DNA of 64,000 nt from Protonemura montana (Eukaryota > Arthropoda > Insecta > Plecoptera > Nemouridae), in NCBI GenBank assembly GCA_947568835.1, contig OX387602.1, positions 2,884,570-2,948,569 of the forward strand. The letters run 5' to 3'. Shown here piece after piece: positions 1 to 13,400 of the stretch. A program made the position numbers and the translations under genes. The first letter of the stretch is position 1. The number at the start of each line of letters is the position of its first letter. Under the pieces are notes generated by a model, which saw nothing but the letters and a program-made list of their open reading frames with translations, was not told the origin of the DNA and did no database searches.

Positions 1-66
1 AAGCTGTGCAGAACTGTCGCGTTGAGTGAGAGAAACATAGCTTTTATGTAGCTTTTATATAGCTAT

Positions 67-96
67 ACTAGCAGTACCCGCTGCCTGACGGCCGCC
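67..96. repeat. Short dispersed repeat, copy 1
   Basis: The stretch ACTAGCAGTACCCGCTGCC followed by (G)ACGGCCGC is matched at 26793-26820 with one substitution and a one-base indel. It is probably the conserved end of a transposable element. Neither copy shows an obvious body nearby. Confidence 0.55.
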
Positions 97-258
97 CGAT
101 TTATCTGTTTTTTTTCCTATTGCATTAAAAGCCAAATATATGAAAGTTGCAGTGGGGCAGAGACACATGCCTAGTCAAACAAGCAGATAGCCCCCGGTAC
201 ACACCCGGAGCTGCCATTCGTTAAGCCACATGTTTTATTTAAACCTCCATTAAAACAA

Positions 259-264
259 TTTATT
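259..264 (-). terminator. Poly(A) signal AATAAA for VRK gene
   Basis: TTTATT on the plus strand reads AATAAA on the minus strand, about 147 bases downstream of the VRK stop codon. It is the first good hexamer there. Confidence 0.4.
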
Positions 265-410
265 GCAAATTTAGAGCAATGAAATAATAATAATAAGTGT
301 TTGTGCTATTTGATTTGATTTGTTTCTGAGCAAAATTTGAAATCATAATTTTTAAAACTCATTCACAACAGAGCACAACCATCAACTATTAGTGTTTTTA
401 TATTTTTCTA

Positions 411-3400
411 TTAGAACCATTTTTTCAAAGCCCTCTGTATGGATTTGGTTGCAGAGGCTCTTCTGGCAAAAATGGGTCTCGATGGTTTTGAAATAGGCAG
501 TTCCAATAAAACATAGGCTCACTCATATAATTAAATTTATCTGTGCCAAAAGCATGCACCATAATGACATAACCAAAACTAACCTTTTTGATTTTCCTTT
601 GCGCCCCAGGCTGCCTAAAGATCGCCACTGCCTGTTCATCACATCAAGCATAGCTGGAGTTGGAATAAGCTCAGTTTCTGTTGGTTCTTGACTTCTTACA
701 TAGCATGCTTTGATGATGGCAGTGTCTTGGTCCACTGGCTTGAGTGGTCTTGGTGTTACTGGGGTTGGCAGATGTTTTCTTTTAAGTTTTCGTTCAGGAT
801 TACTTGATAGAACTTTTTCCCAGCTGAACTGATTGTCAACAACCGTTGAGTTTCTGGTCATCCTTGGATGCAAAGCACAAAGAATATTAATATTACAACT
901 TTGTTGATTCACCTTATAATTCACTTTTATGTTGCACATAATTTTGATTATTACAAATAATTAGTATCCAATCGGGAAATGTCTTAAAATTAAAGATTTT
1001 AGAGTCATCTACCACATTTATAAATACATGTAATCACAGATTGATGCAATGTAATAGTTGCAAATAAATTTAGTTGTAATACATATTTGTAGGCGAATTT
1101 CTTAGTATTTTGCAAGCTAGAAAAAATGTGCTTATATAGTTAGTTTTGTTGTGTCTTAAATCTGAATTACATGATTTGAAATTTAAACATCAATCAAATC
1201 ATGGTGAGAAATGTAACACATATAACCTAACCCACTCGACACCACCAAGTTAAATGACATAGACAATAAACAGACATTGGTTTCTAGTTTTGCTTACCTG
1301 TTAGTGTTCTGTACCCTGCATGGTTGCCTTGGAGTGGTGCTACCCAAGGTCACATAATTTCGAGTGGGAGAAACGTTTTCAGGCTCATCCATTCTACACC
1401 TTTTTCCACCATGCTGCTAAAGCAAAGAAAAAAATCATCAAATATTTACATTACATAGCTTATTTAAAAAAACATACTGAAATGTTTGCTTTGGCAGATG
1501 TATACCTTCTTTGTTTTCTTTATTCTTGGGATGGATGCAAAATCACTGAACTGTAATTTACCGTCGTCAATATATCCGGCATCCTTGATTTCTTTACGTA
1601 ACAACTTTCGACAAAAATCGTAGTCAGGATAAGTAGAAAAGTCTAGCGTTGCAATGTAGTGGAAGTATTGATTCAGTCCTGAAGGGGGCCGGCCCCTTGG
1701 GAAGGATATCCGCAGCAGTTCAGGAATGTTTGACATCAACGATAACTTGCTCTCGTAAACACGTTCAGGCGTGTCTGAAAACTTCTCCCATGGCAGTTTG
1801 CCGCAGATCCAGTAGAGCATGTTGTAGCCAAGAACCTCCAGATCTCCTCTTCTTGAACAGGCTGGTAAATCAAAATCAAAAATCAAAAATATGGTATGAA
1901 AGTTACAACCGACCAAAGAAATGTCTAGTAGACACCTACCTCCAATATGGCAATCTCGACTTGTAAATTCAATCGTGCCCATATGAGCTTTTCTTTCGTC
2001 AGAAACATATTCCTTATGAGTACCGTCAGACTCTAAGAAATGGCTGGCTAAGCCAAAGTCTAGCAAAAACACTTGGTTTTTATTATTGCTTTGCCCAAGT
2101 AACAAATTACTGCCTTTCACATCTGCATGTATGAAACCCTGGCTGTGTACAAACTCCAAGATATCCAACTGCAAACAGAATGGAGGCAATGAGTATGTGA
2201 TAGCAGCAAGGCAGTTGCTTCAATCTTTGTAAGGACATAACTGTGATAGCACACAACCATATTGATTAGCTAGTTAGTTAATGGATGTATGTAAAGAATG
2301 TTCAATTATTTTTTTCAAATCTAAGAGATTCTGGTAAAAAAAAAAAAGAAGAAAACTTAAGATGCAAAGAACTGCATTTATGGCATCCTTAGTTTAAATT
2401 AAGATAGTATCGCTTACTTAAGCATAATCGAGTATTCAAAAATGTTTATTATACATCATAACATGAAAAAGCTATCTCCAGAATATACCCCACTGACGAC
2501 TACAATGCTTTTGTGACTAGAAAATAATCACTACTTCTGTACTTGATATTATATTATATTATTATATTATATTGGTATGTCTCTAATCTAATATTCTAGT
2601 GTTGACTTCCTCGATGATGTCTGTTTTTCACCAGGTTCACATTTGTTTCAAGCTGCCAGTGTTTGTATCTATTTTCTTTGCACCATCGATAATTTTGTGG
2701 CAAGAAATGTGTGCCGGGGTGACCCAAAACACTTGAGCAAGCAACTCTACCAGTCATAGACCCGGTTCGCACCAAAGCAGCCAGTCAAAAAAAGTTGTTA
2801 GTATTGAAGTGCACTTTCATACTTCAACTAGAACTCGTTAACTTACCGTTTGTATGCCAATTGTTAAAGCAGTCTTGATATGAAAAGCTCTTCCATTTGA
2901 TAGGAATAACTTGTCCAAGTCTTTTCCATATCTTTCTAAGACTACGAAGCGATAACGAATATTGTTCACCTTGTGCGATCCAAAGCTAACAAAATTCGGC
3001 ATCCCTAAATGTTTCAGTTTCCGCTTTTGCTTCCATGTTTCAACTAGAAAAGAAATTTAAAAAAATATCACTATATTAAAACTGTTCAGCTATTTGTTGT
3101 AGGAAAGTAATGACCTACATAAGCTACACCACACACATGGGAATTAACATTCTTAATACGTTCTTGCAGTTAATTCACCTATACTTACTTGCTTCTGCTT
3201 TAGCAGCTCGGATGTAAAAATTCATTTCCACAAACAACGGACCATTATCGTGTGGCTCCAATTTTATGGCATACTTTACTTCAGACCCCACAGCTTTTGT
3301 CAAGTTGTCGGAAGCTAAGGGTGGAGAAAAGCTAATTTTATTTGGTGAAATGAGCAGGTTCACAGTTCAGCACATACTCTTTGTACAAAAGTAACTAATG

Positions 3401-4183
3401 ACTTAATAAGCTAGTAAACTAAGTAACTAGTAACTTAATAACTAAAAAATTAATGTTGTTCATTTACAATGATAACGACTATTTGAATAACTTGTTACTT
3501 GAGAGTGCTATTCAACGATAACTCTGGCGCCTGATTCTGCATCTATCATCTATCTACTTCATCAAGTTGACGGCACAGTTGCTGACCTCAGGCAATCTCA
3601 TCTCATGAGCCGTGTGGGATAAAAAAATCTCAGGCCTCTGATAAATGCCCAACAGGAACACCAAACAACACCAAAACACTCCTTTAATGATGCATTGAAA
3701 AATCATCTGCTGTGAGATTCAAAAGGGAAGTTCTTATGAATGTAGGTATATGTCTAATGAAAAGTATATTTCTTCAAAATATTTAGAAAAAAATACCAAT
3801 TTTAAGATAATTTAGCTGGTAGCATTGATACTTTTCAATTGGTACTAATGGATAACTTTTGGAATTAAGGATTCTTATACTTTTATCCAATTTTCCAAAC
3901 TCTTTGATTTCGGCGAGAGCCCAAGTGTACCTCAAACATTCTCAAACCTTAAATCTAATAATGTGATGGCACACTATTCTTTTTCTATTAACAACCCATA
4001 AAATAAGTTGAAAATGTTACCTAGATAAATTTCTCCAAATCCACCAACTCCAATAGACTTCCCAATTTTCCACTGGTTCTTTGTGACATCAGTCAGGATT
4101 TCTCCCAAGGCAATTGGATCCGGTAAACGGTGGCCATTGCTGGCTTTCCTTCTAGTTTCTAGTTCTGTTATGTAGGGACGCAT
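411..4183 (-). CDS. VRK1: Vaccinia-related kinase (VRK) family Ser/Thr kinase
   Basis: Eight coding exons (minus strand, in order 4021-4183, 3189-3314, 2847-3043, 1940-2168, 1506-1861, 1298-1416, 584-862, 411-462) join in frame to 506 codons. VRKs are mostly nuclear Ser/Thr kinases; VRK1 phosphorylates targets such as BAF, histone H3 and p53. The kinase domain fills about residues 38-340: glycine loop IGVGGFGE (~44), YAIK lysine (~72), catalytic loop HADVKGSN (Asp ~178), DFG (~199), and the VRK-typical TIEFTS and SRRGDLE stretches. All catalytic residues are present, so it should be active. After the kinase domain comes a Lys/Arg-rich tail with TPxTPRP-like segments; the last exon gives a short basic end (acceptor TTTTTGCCAG). 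The length is closer to VRK2 (508) than VRK1 (396), but the tail shows no membrane anchor. The VRK1/2 split may not apply in this lineage, so the symbol means family only. The last exon is the least certain. Confidence 0.88.
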
Positions 4184-7100
4184 TGCAGCCCAGAAGATTT
4201 AACTGGCTCATAAATGTTAACCGGTATTCGTACAAAAGCTTACGCATCTGAAATTGACGCCTGAAATTGCAAAAAAAATGTAGCAAATTGCCTGCTACTA
4301 GCTCTGCTACTAGCATAGCTTCTAGTATCTCTAGTATAATTTACCAGACGTTTGTTAAAGGGGTAGCTGTGAAAATGAATTTATTCACAAATGGAATTGA
4401 AAATTTGGAAAGCAGTTTACTTCCTAGGTAGGTACTAAGTTAACAAGTAGGTATATGTGCTAGCATAGTGGTATAGTTACTGCTTGCAATCATTGCCAAG
4501 CAACCATTCTTTTGTGAGGCTCTTGTAAAAATGGATGCCGTGTTGTTAAATTCTAAACTGGGTTGTTGCATCACATTTCATTGCACTATTCTTTTAAATA
4601 ACAGTTTCCACATGAATTCGTAGTTTGAACACACTTACCACTGCCGAAAGACCGGGCGACTACGATATGATATCTACCACAACATCGGCCATTTACTGTC
4701 AGGGCTCGGGGTTCCGGGTTCGGTTCTATCTCAAGGCTGTTTCACCAGTTACAGCCAACCCTTCATATGGCGCGCCATTTTAAACGTATACTTACTAGCA
4801 GCCATCGACTTATTTATTTACATTTTATCAACAATATTACAATTGCAAAAACCAAGTGGTAGAAAATTTATATTGAATGTTTAAAACGTTACAATTTTTT
4901 AACACGGAAATACCCCCAAGTACCTAGGGCACCTTTGGTATTTTTCTCTACTTGGGATCCCAGACATACACATGCAGTTAGAGTCTGAATAAACTCCTTT
5001 ATTCACTTTTTTTAACTAGAAATCCATCCTTGAGACTGTCTTAAAACTAATCGTGGTGAATTTTACAACTTTCATTCCTTAATTTTCATCAGATGCCTTT
5101 TTTCCTCAACTAAAATATCATCAGATGACAATCACACTTATGAGTGACATTTAAAGTCACAGGAGGGTTTAAATTTGAAGATTAAACCACAACTTAACTG
5201 GCATTGCTTATCAACAGCATAGGTTGGTAAAGAAATCCCATTGTTTGACATGAGCCCTTCTTCAAAAAGGGGATAAAGCCAGTGGTTCCTTTGGAGCTCT
5301 TTATTTATTTCATATTTATTGTTTATGGCTCTTTTGCCCTTCTACAATATATCTACCACACATCACATTCGCATCACTTGAGAGTAGCATGTCAAGTGCC
5401 GGCACCAAATTACTCTCCCTCTCTTCTGGACTGGGCGAGGCGATGAACACTACGGCTCGTAGAAAAACCAGCGTCGTTCCACACCACAAATCAATCAGTC
5501 AGTTCTTCTCATCATTGTGCTATTATTTTCAGCCAGCAAGACTTCATTTAGTGTCTTGTAATTTACAGAAAATAGTTAAATTTAGTTTTAATTGAGTTTA
5601 AATTAGCTGCTTTAGAAAATTTAGAAAATTTTTTTGTGGTTTTGTTGTGGTCATATGGTGAGGGATGAAATTTAAGTGAAGATATTAGGTAAACATTGTT
5701 CTTCTGACAAAATATCCCACTCCTGGTATCGTGCACAGATTTTTAAAGGAATCAGTAGGATAGAGAAATGGAAAAATATTTCTTGCTCAAGGAAAGAAAA
5801 TAAGAATCAAATCTGGAAAATGAAATGCAATTGGTATCAAAAAATACAAGTAAAGTGTATTTCAAAAAAATCCACCCCCATTCCCAAAGAAAATATATGG
5901 CTGATGCCCAGTTTGTGGTTTTCAACGGTGGTTCTCACAGGAACGATTTTAAGTGCAGCCTATAAGCAAAGAACATTGCTACAAATAGTTGAGACCATGA
6001 TTAGTCAAGCAAACATTCATATTCCCTGCTCCCACTAACAATTATCACTCACATTATGCAAGTAGCTTTAAGTCTTAAATCATTGTCAGGAACTACTTAT
6101 TATTTGCAAAAATACTATGGTTTTAAAGTGTGAATCACACTTGCAAATATCGCAGCATGAAAAATTGTAATAACTTGATATAAAGTAGTGCACTACCACT
6201 AGGGCATTGCAGACACATTGCAAGTTGCATTGTAGTTGATGAGCTTAGCTTTTTAATGTTGGCAAAATTGTCCCATGCCGCTGTTGACTTGCTATCAAGG
6301 AAATTTGTTCCAGTATATGAAAGCTGAGTAATGATTTGATGAAATGTATTAAATGAAAAGTCAATTTAAGAATTACACTTTAATCTGGCATAGGCCAATA
6401 AAAGAGACCAAAAAGAGGTACAAAGCTAAAATATTAAGAGACACTCTGTGAAAGTATCCTTTATACATTCGGAAAGTTTGGTGCAAAGATATCTGAAACT
6501 TTTGTCGATTTTCTGTAAATTGCAGTGGATTTACGCTGAGAGCACAAAATGGAATTCTAAATATTTAGTCAAAATCATTTTAAGTAGCAGTCATTATAAG
6601 CCAGTAAAGCTTGAATAAACTCTGATATACTCACTAAAAACCTAGACAAACTCACAGGTGATTGTTTCCTAGGGACTAGAGAAATGGTATGTTTCGCTTT
6701 GGACGCTATGCTTGTTAAAAATAATAAGTATAAGAATTAGTAAATATCTGGCCATTTTAGTTGAAATTTTGATGGAAATAAAAAATTGGGAGCAATATAA
6801 GTAAGGTAATTGTATACAAATAATCAGTCAGAAATAATGGTAACTAAATATCATGGCTTGTGCTATCCAAAACTGTCAACCAAGAATATACATCTATAAT
6901 GCAAGTCTGACACTGATTGAATGGATTATTTGAATTCAAACCTGAGACACATCTTACAATAAACTTTGAACCCAAAAAGAAATTTAAATCTACGTATATA
7001 AATAGCAAGTGCTTAAGTTCACAAATGATTTACTTAAATACTGAAGGATTTGTAATCTGTGCATTCAACCCTTGTTCCCATCTAGCCTGCAATTATACAA

Positions 7101-7258
7101 TCAATACCAAGCCATCATAATTATGACAAATGCATTTAAAGTAGCGTGTGATATACCTTTAAAGAAACGTGTTCCTGTTCTGGATACATGTGAAATAACA
7201 AATATTTATGTTTTGTTAGTGCAAGAAAAAAAAAGTTTCGGAAGCAACCCCAGCAAAC
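4184..7258. other. Intergenic, VRK 5' side to SCCPDH 3' side
   Basis: AT-rich interval of 3.1 kb. It should include the VRK promoter and the SCCPDH 3' UTR. A diverged SINE copy lies near 5215-5440. The longest open frame (5676-6038, plus, 120 codons) has simple, Lys/Ser-rich composition and no recognisable domain, so I do not call it a gene. Confidence 0.5.
5215..5440 (+). repeat. 5S-SINE family copy E (diverged, interrupted)
   Basis: It shares blocks with the complete copy at 34360-34757: AGCCAGTGGTTCCTTTGG (compare AGCCGGTGGTCCCCTTGG), then GTGCCGGCACCAAATT (compare GTGCCGGCACCGGGTT). About 75 bases of unrelated AT-rich DNA separate the blocks. The 5S-like head is absent, so it is 5'-truncated. 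Confidence 0.55.
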
Positions 7259-9335
7259 TTACTGAATATCTCCCGTGGAAATAACTTTGAATGTAACACC
7301 ATGTGTGTTTAGTTCATCAACCAGCGAGGTTTTGGCAAAAGCTGCCCCTGGTGGATATACGCCCCCCTTGCTTGGCATCTTGTCGCTTTCCTTCAGAATT
7401 GTGATCGCTGCTAGCACCAAGGCTGTACAAGTGGCACCATACCCAGGGTTTGTGCCACACACCTAGCAAAAAGATTGTCACATAAAAACAATTTTGAAAC
7501 TGCAGTGATTTGCCCTTCAGAATTGTCTTTGGTATTTCATTACATGTATGATGCAAATGTACATACCTTGCCAACGAGTGATTTGTCGGGTTTCGTTTGG
7601 TGCTTGTCTGTTGGCTCTGCTAGTTTGTCTTTCCAGCCTTCGCAGTAAAAGGTCATGCTGAATTTTGTGTTTTCCATCAGTTCCTCAGTTGGGCCTTCAT
7701 GGCTTATAAAGCCACCCGAGAAAAGAGATGGATACTGTAAAAGAGCGGAGATTAACATCACATCTCCACTAAAAAAACAAAAAATGTGTACCGAGTTAAC
7801 ATGGTTTACGTAATTTTCATGTGAAGCATTGCGAGTGTGCATGCTGAACATAATTGGAAAGAAAATGTTAGAAGTACCATGTTGTGACCATTAACTAAGA
7901 GGGTGAATATTTCCCAAAGCTAGTCCATTCCATGGCAAAACTGACTTGTTTGCAAAATAAAGGCCTTCAAGAAATCATCTTCCAGAGAACCCACCTTCAG
8001 AAGTAATTTACGGCCAAAGGAGAATTTGCTGAGCACCAAAAACACTGCAGCAACTAACACAACTCCAATTGCAGCACCAATAGACGGAAGAGCCACATAT
8101 GCCAACATTTGAACAGGTCTCTGTTTTTCATTTTCGAAGAAGTGCCTCTGCGATCGCATGACCACCGAGCGGTCAGAGCCGGGGAAGGGGAGTGACCATC
8201 CTTGCACGAGATCACTTTTATGGACAACAGGCCTTCAAAAGAAAATGTCAGTTTCCTCAGGGCTATGAGAACAAAGCACATAAAACTTGAAGAAAAATGT
8301 AATTAGATTTTCAGTTTTGTCAATACCTAGGTTTTAGCTTAGGCGACATCGCTGGAAGTCGGTTTGGAAAAAGTTTTGAACGCAGAGGCTTAAGCTCGTT
8401 TTCATGAGCCAGTCCATATACTGCCGATTCCCAAGTACCATAGTGAATTGCTGCCCCCTGGTGAACAGAGAATTCTACTTAACAATTGAACTGATGTTAA
8501 ATGATTTTCAAATATAACTAAAATACCAGCGACTGAAATATTTACCTTTGCTTTGATACCTTCTGTCACAGAAGACTCGAGATATGTTTCAACGGAATTG
8601 ACGTCTCCACCAAATTTGTTGACAAAGAAAACTGTGCCAAGATCGGCAGGAATGCTATCGAACCCGCATGCACTTACGATGTATACCCCCTTTGCTTCTG
8701 CTGCTTTGTGATAATCCAACTGCATGCGTTCCATGTACTGCAAACAATTGTTAAAAAAGGAAGTTAAATATTGCCAGACAAATATCTGGAAGGTACATTC
8801 AGGTTGACACACTGACTGGAATTGTATTTTTCTTTAGGTTGCATCATAAGATTTAGTTAGTTATATTTAGCTTGCAGTCCTACCATGCTTTTATACCAAG
8901 CATGGTGTCTGTAAGCAATCTTTAACAATGGTAAATGACAATAATGCAATTAATCAATATTACCTGCGGTTCTCCACTGACATCAACATGATGGGTGCCG
9001 CTTTTGACACAAGCTTTTACGACAGCCTCTCCATAAAACCTGTATGGTCCAGCACAGTTGATGACCACACGTGCCTGGGAGGCCATCACCTCAAGAGACT
9101 CATCATTATTGACATCGGCCACAATGATCGGAATTTTGCTAAGGTCTACCTTTGCTTTCTGGCCCATCTCTTGGAGGACATCCACCAATTTACTTTTATT
9201 CCTCCCAGAAATGCCCCATTTCAAGTCTCCCTTTTCCTTGGCGAGTTTGTTTACTTCTAAAATGGCATATTTCCCAGTAAATCCAGTTGCACCGAAAATG
9301 ATCAAGTCCAACCTGGTTGCCTCAGCAGATGCCAT
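7259..9335 (-). CDS. SCCPDH: Saccharopine dehydrogenase-like oxidoreductase
   Basis: Six exons (8964-9335, 8546-8737, 8327-8457, 7995-8232, 7567-7734, 7259-7462) join in frame to 434 codons; human SCCPDH is 429. The start is the ATG at 9335. The N-terminus has a Rossmann dinucleotide loop, FGATGFTGKY (residues 13-22), followed by ISGRNKSKL and INCAGPYRFYGE, typical of the family. The second exon has SACGFDSIPADLG. A hydrophobic stretch in exon 4 (about residues 280-305, rich in Ala/Val/Leu/Ile) is the membrane/lipid-droplet-association segment seen in animal homologues. The C-terminus carries NPGYGATCTALVLAAI and GGVYPPGAAF, matching the family end. The molecular reaction of animal SCCPDH is not established; it is known from lipid droplets, mitochondria and membranes, and is distinct from the lysine-degrading bifunctional AASS. 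The codon just before the stop abuts GTAAG, but the frame ends normally there. Confidence 0.93.
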
Positions 9336-10489
9336 TTCTCAAAATGTAAGCACTGCAACAAAATCAGAGAGCAAATAAAAGAACCATGACAAGTACTTTT
9401 ATTCAAATCCTACAAGGTCAGGAGAATTAAATAGTAAATGAAATCACGAGTAGGCGATGCTTGAACAGTACTATTTGATTAACATAGAGTTGCAATAGCT
9501 CTGATATGTCCATGTTAAGTGGCAGCAGAGTGGCAGCTCAAAAGAGATTCGTGTTAAAAATATCTCCAAAATCTTAAAAACTATGCTTACCGTAGACGTC
9601 TTTGCCGTAGACGTAGACCACTTGAAGACAAGTTACGTAGTGAACGAGAAATTCAGATAAGCCTCCTAGCAGTTAAGATTTCATAGCTGACAAAGCAAGA
9701 TTCGGATATGATTCGGCGATTCGGAGCTTTCATTCGGAGCCTCGATGACAGCGTGAAATGAATCTACACCCGCCGGCTGTCACTGTTCAGCCCTCAAGGT
9801 CAAGATCAAATTGGCCCGAGGGTGGGGGGAACATGGGGAATTAATAGTTTGGATTTTGGTTTGGATCAAAGACCGTTTGGACGTTGAGTGTGCAACTTAA
9901 TGGTTTGGATCTAAGATAGTCTTTGGGTTTGGATGTCGTCACGGGGCCAAGGACACCACGCATGCCATTTTATTATGAGATAATTTATTCCAAAAGATGT
10001 ATGGCTGGTAAATTGGTTTTATAATTTTATCTTGCCATAGGTGCCATCAAACCAAAGTTAATGAAAACGAAAGTAAGGAGGGAGGAACAACCTGTTGCTT
10101 GCTCAACAAGCCAATTATTTAACAAAAAAGTTTCAATAATGTAAAAATACTTATTTTGACAAACATTGCATTGAAGGATTACAAATTATAAACATCATTT
10201 CTGCATTAGCGAAAGTGCAAAGAAAATGCTGTCACAATAATTATAAACATGGCAATTACCAACCCTTTTATTTATGGCAATTGGTAATACTAATAGAATG
10301 TTACAAAATTTGTATAGATGGTAGCAACTAGCAATAACAACTTAAAGCAACTGGAAAGTATTTAATTAATCCAAAAATCTATCAATTGCCCTCGAAAAAC
10401 ATAATTTGAAACCTGTAGCTCCACAAATAAAAGGTAATCTATACACAGAATAGAAATGCAAATACCTACTGCAGTGTTTGGTATTTTTA
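9336..10489. other. Intergenic between SCCPDH and coatomer delta
   Basis: Contains the 5' flank of SCCPDH (moderately GC-rich 9590-9800, with a short tandem of GTAGACGT near 9595-9615) and the 3' UTR of the coatomer delta gene. No open frame here resembles a gene. Confidence 0.5.
10267..10272 (-). terminator. Poly(A) signal AATAAA for coatomer delta gene
   Basis: Minus-strand AATAAA about 220 bases beyond the stop codon at 10490. Confidence 0.35.
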
Positions 10490-13400
10490 CTAAACTATTT
10501 CATACTTTTCAGTGTAGAAAACGGTCTCCACTGAATATTTAACTGGTGAATCGTCGTCGACCTGTAGCACGTCGATCACCTGAAATATAATTTTACGATA
10601 ATTAAAACAATCATTTACAAAGTAATAAATCAACCATCATCAGAAATAAAAAAAGACTAACATAGTTGGCTGTTGTTAAGTAAAAATAGTTCCAACTATT
10701 TGACCCTGGTTATTATTTGCTGTACTATTCACTCGTAATGATAAGTGTCTCAAAACCCAGATCTTTAATACAAAGAGACAAGACTCTTCTAGTAAATTGT
10801 AGCAGCTTTGTTAATAGTTTGTGGTGGTGGGGTCCAAGAAATTATATCACGATCGGTTGCGATGAGGGAACGAGGTAGTTTCTCAACAATATACTTCTTC
10901 ATGGCCTGCTAAACAAAGTGGCCGCCAAGATTAGATTTAGCGGCAAGTACATCTTGCAACCTTTTTCAAGCTGAAATATTTTGCCAAACATGTTCAGTGT
11001 TCAAAGAGTTCAAATAGAATAGAATAGAATAGAATAGGAGTTTATTTACAACTTTGGAAAACATTAAAAATGTTTCAAATATTAAATGTTCATAGTTCAC
11101 ATGGAAAGAATGCACAGGAGACTACAACAAATCGGTGCTTTATTACACAAAAAATGTGATTTTTATAAAAAGTAAATCGATGCTTGTAATAAAAATCTTA
11201 TGAGGCCATGAAACCAAAACATATAAGTACAAATATTAAGTCTCTTAATAAGTCTCTTAGTTTAGGGGTAGCCAGTAGGTTTGTTTGCCAGCTATGCACT
11301 TTTTACTTTTTTTACACTATGTCGTTAAAGTAGTTCAAGGGGTCGATTGTGTGAAGTTATCAAATTAGTCATCGTGGGTTATCTCTGGCACGGCCCAATT
11401 AAAATCCAATGTTATCTTAGGAAGTATCAAGTTATTGTGCGACAAACTTTCCGACAATTTTCACACGTTCCCCTTCCAGGGTGTATATTTGTTAGCAAAG
11501 ACAAAGAAACCATGGGGTTAAGTTGTTATCACTATGGCAAAAACACCTGGAAATCTAGAAACACCATCTGTGGCTGGCTGATCATCTTTAAGCTCTGGGG
11601 TTAAACTTGACCTCTGCTTTGTGAATCTGGCCCCTCGACTACTTTCTCAACAAGGTGCAAAATGTGTGAAACTGCAGAGCTGACAGACAGAACTATTACC
11701 ATTGACCCGGTCCCTTTGCCACTGGCACTAGCGCTTTTGTTACAATTTGTAGTCCAAAATAATGGACGAGAATACAGTACCTTTAACTCGGCATACGACT
11801 TCTTGGAGACGAACGAGACGTGCAAAGGAAAGAAATCGCCGGGCAACGCAGCAGCAGAAAATTCTAGCGAGCCCGACTTGTTGGATGCGTCAATGATGGG
11901 CATCGTCCAGAGTAGCACGTTCTTGCGCGAGTCGTGCGTGTACTCTCCGTCACATTCATTCACTACCGGTGAAACCCCAATCCTGCAACCAACGGAAGTC
12001 GGCTCAGTGAGAGCAGGGACGGCACTCTGTCGTTTGGGAGCATGCATACCCAACAGTTCCTCTAATATTAATTAATCATTTTCATAATGTACATTTTTCT
12101 TTAAACCCAGAGCCACTAGTTTCATTTAAAGGTACCGCAGGAAGAAGCTAACATTGAGCTAGGTTGATATAAACTGTATATTTGTCTCACTTAACATGTT
12201 AAATTAACTTCATTGGTCTCAAATGTGTATCTGTGTGTATATGTGTTTTATGTTATAAAATTTGCTTGTAGTGCAAATAGTACAATATGTTTGATAAAAG
12301 GTACAAAATTTTGACTATCTTTGATCTGTGGTTTAGACTGGTACACAAGCTGATATAACATGCACACACACGTCGCAACACCACGGGGTAACGAAGTAAG
12401 TTTTCAGTTTTGTAGTAGTTCTAATAAAAAGGCACTATCTAGCATTATGCTTAACGAACACACGTGAAGAGAAAGCTCGGAAATGATTTATGTACTTAAT
12501 GAAGGACAAGTTCTTATCTGCAACTAATAGTGACGAGGTTTCAGAAAGCATCGCACAACATTATCACAGACTTATCTACATCATAACTTTGCAAACGTGG
12601 TAAAAGCTGAACTTTTACTTTGCGATGGTGATTCAAAGCGGTGGATGTAACTTACGGCAAGGGAATGGTGATGCACACGTCGTTCAGCTCCATCTGAGGG
12701 TGCTCCAGCTCGTACTCAATGTTTACGTCACAGCCGTCCTGGCCGTTTTCCGACGGCCAACAATTGACTGAAATCATCGTTCAATTACTGTTAACAACGA
12801 ACGCTACTTTGTACTAGGATGAAATCTTACTTAAATTGCAAACGCTTGCAATACCCCACGCATTGCATGCGTTTGCAAATTAAATAACATTTCGTCCTAA
12901 TACAGCAACGAATCCAACGTCAAATTGGAGTTATTCGAGTTTGACAGGTTGTGATGTGATATAGCGTCACTAGAATCAGAGTGACTGTGAGTATTCACAG
13001 CCACATGGTTCTACTCCTTGGAGAACTGTCATTCTCATCAAATACACTAGAATTGTCTCAAAAAGCCTGTGTCCAAAATGCTCAATGGTTCAGAGCAACA
13101 CCCGCGAAAGTTGGAGATCTGGGTTCAAGTCCGCGTTTGGGCATCAATTTTTGAGACGGTTATAGCTTAGAGAAAATAATACGGGTATTATTTTCTCCAA
13201 GGTTATAGTGTTGTTAATAATAAAGCTACTTTGTACTGGTTACTGTACTGTAGGACTTTTTTGGAATGAAGTGCTGAGAGTTGTTACCCAAAAAATGTTA
13301 CCAGAAATCCCACCCAACCAGAAATGTTACAGCGATTATTTGACACTTGATTAGATTTCAGAATTAGAACAGCACTTCCACGTTTTTCTGGAACCAAACC

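Larger units (their letters stand above)
1..410. other. Intergenic / 3' flank of VRK gene
   Basis: No gene is seen here. Positions 67-96 hold a copy of a short interspersed repeat that recurs at 26793-26820 (core ACTAGCAGNACCCGCTGCC). The rest is AT-rich, and it includes the likely polyadenylation signal of the minus-strand VRK gene. Confidence 0.6.

Noticed and set aside
5676-6038. 120-codon intergenic frame
   Set aside because: Lys/Ser/Ile-rich composition typical of AT-rich noncoding DNA, with no domain and no splice or start support.
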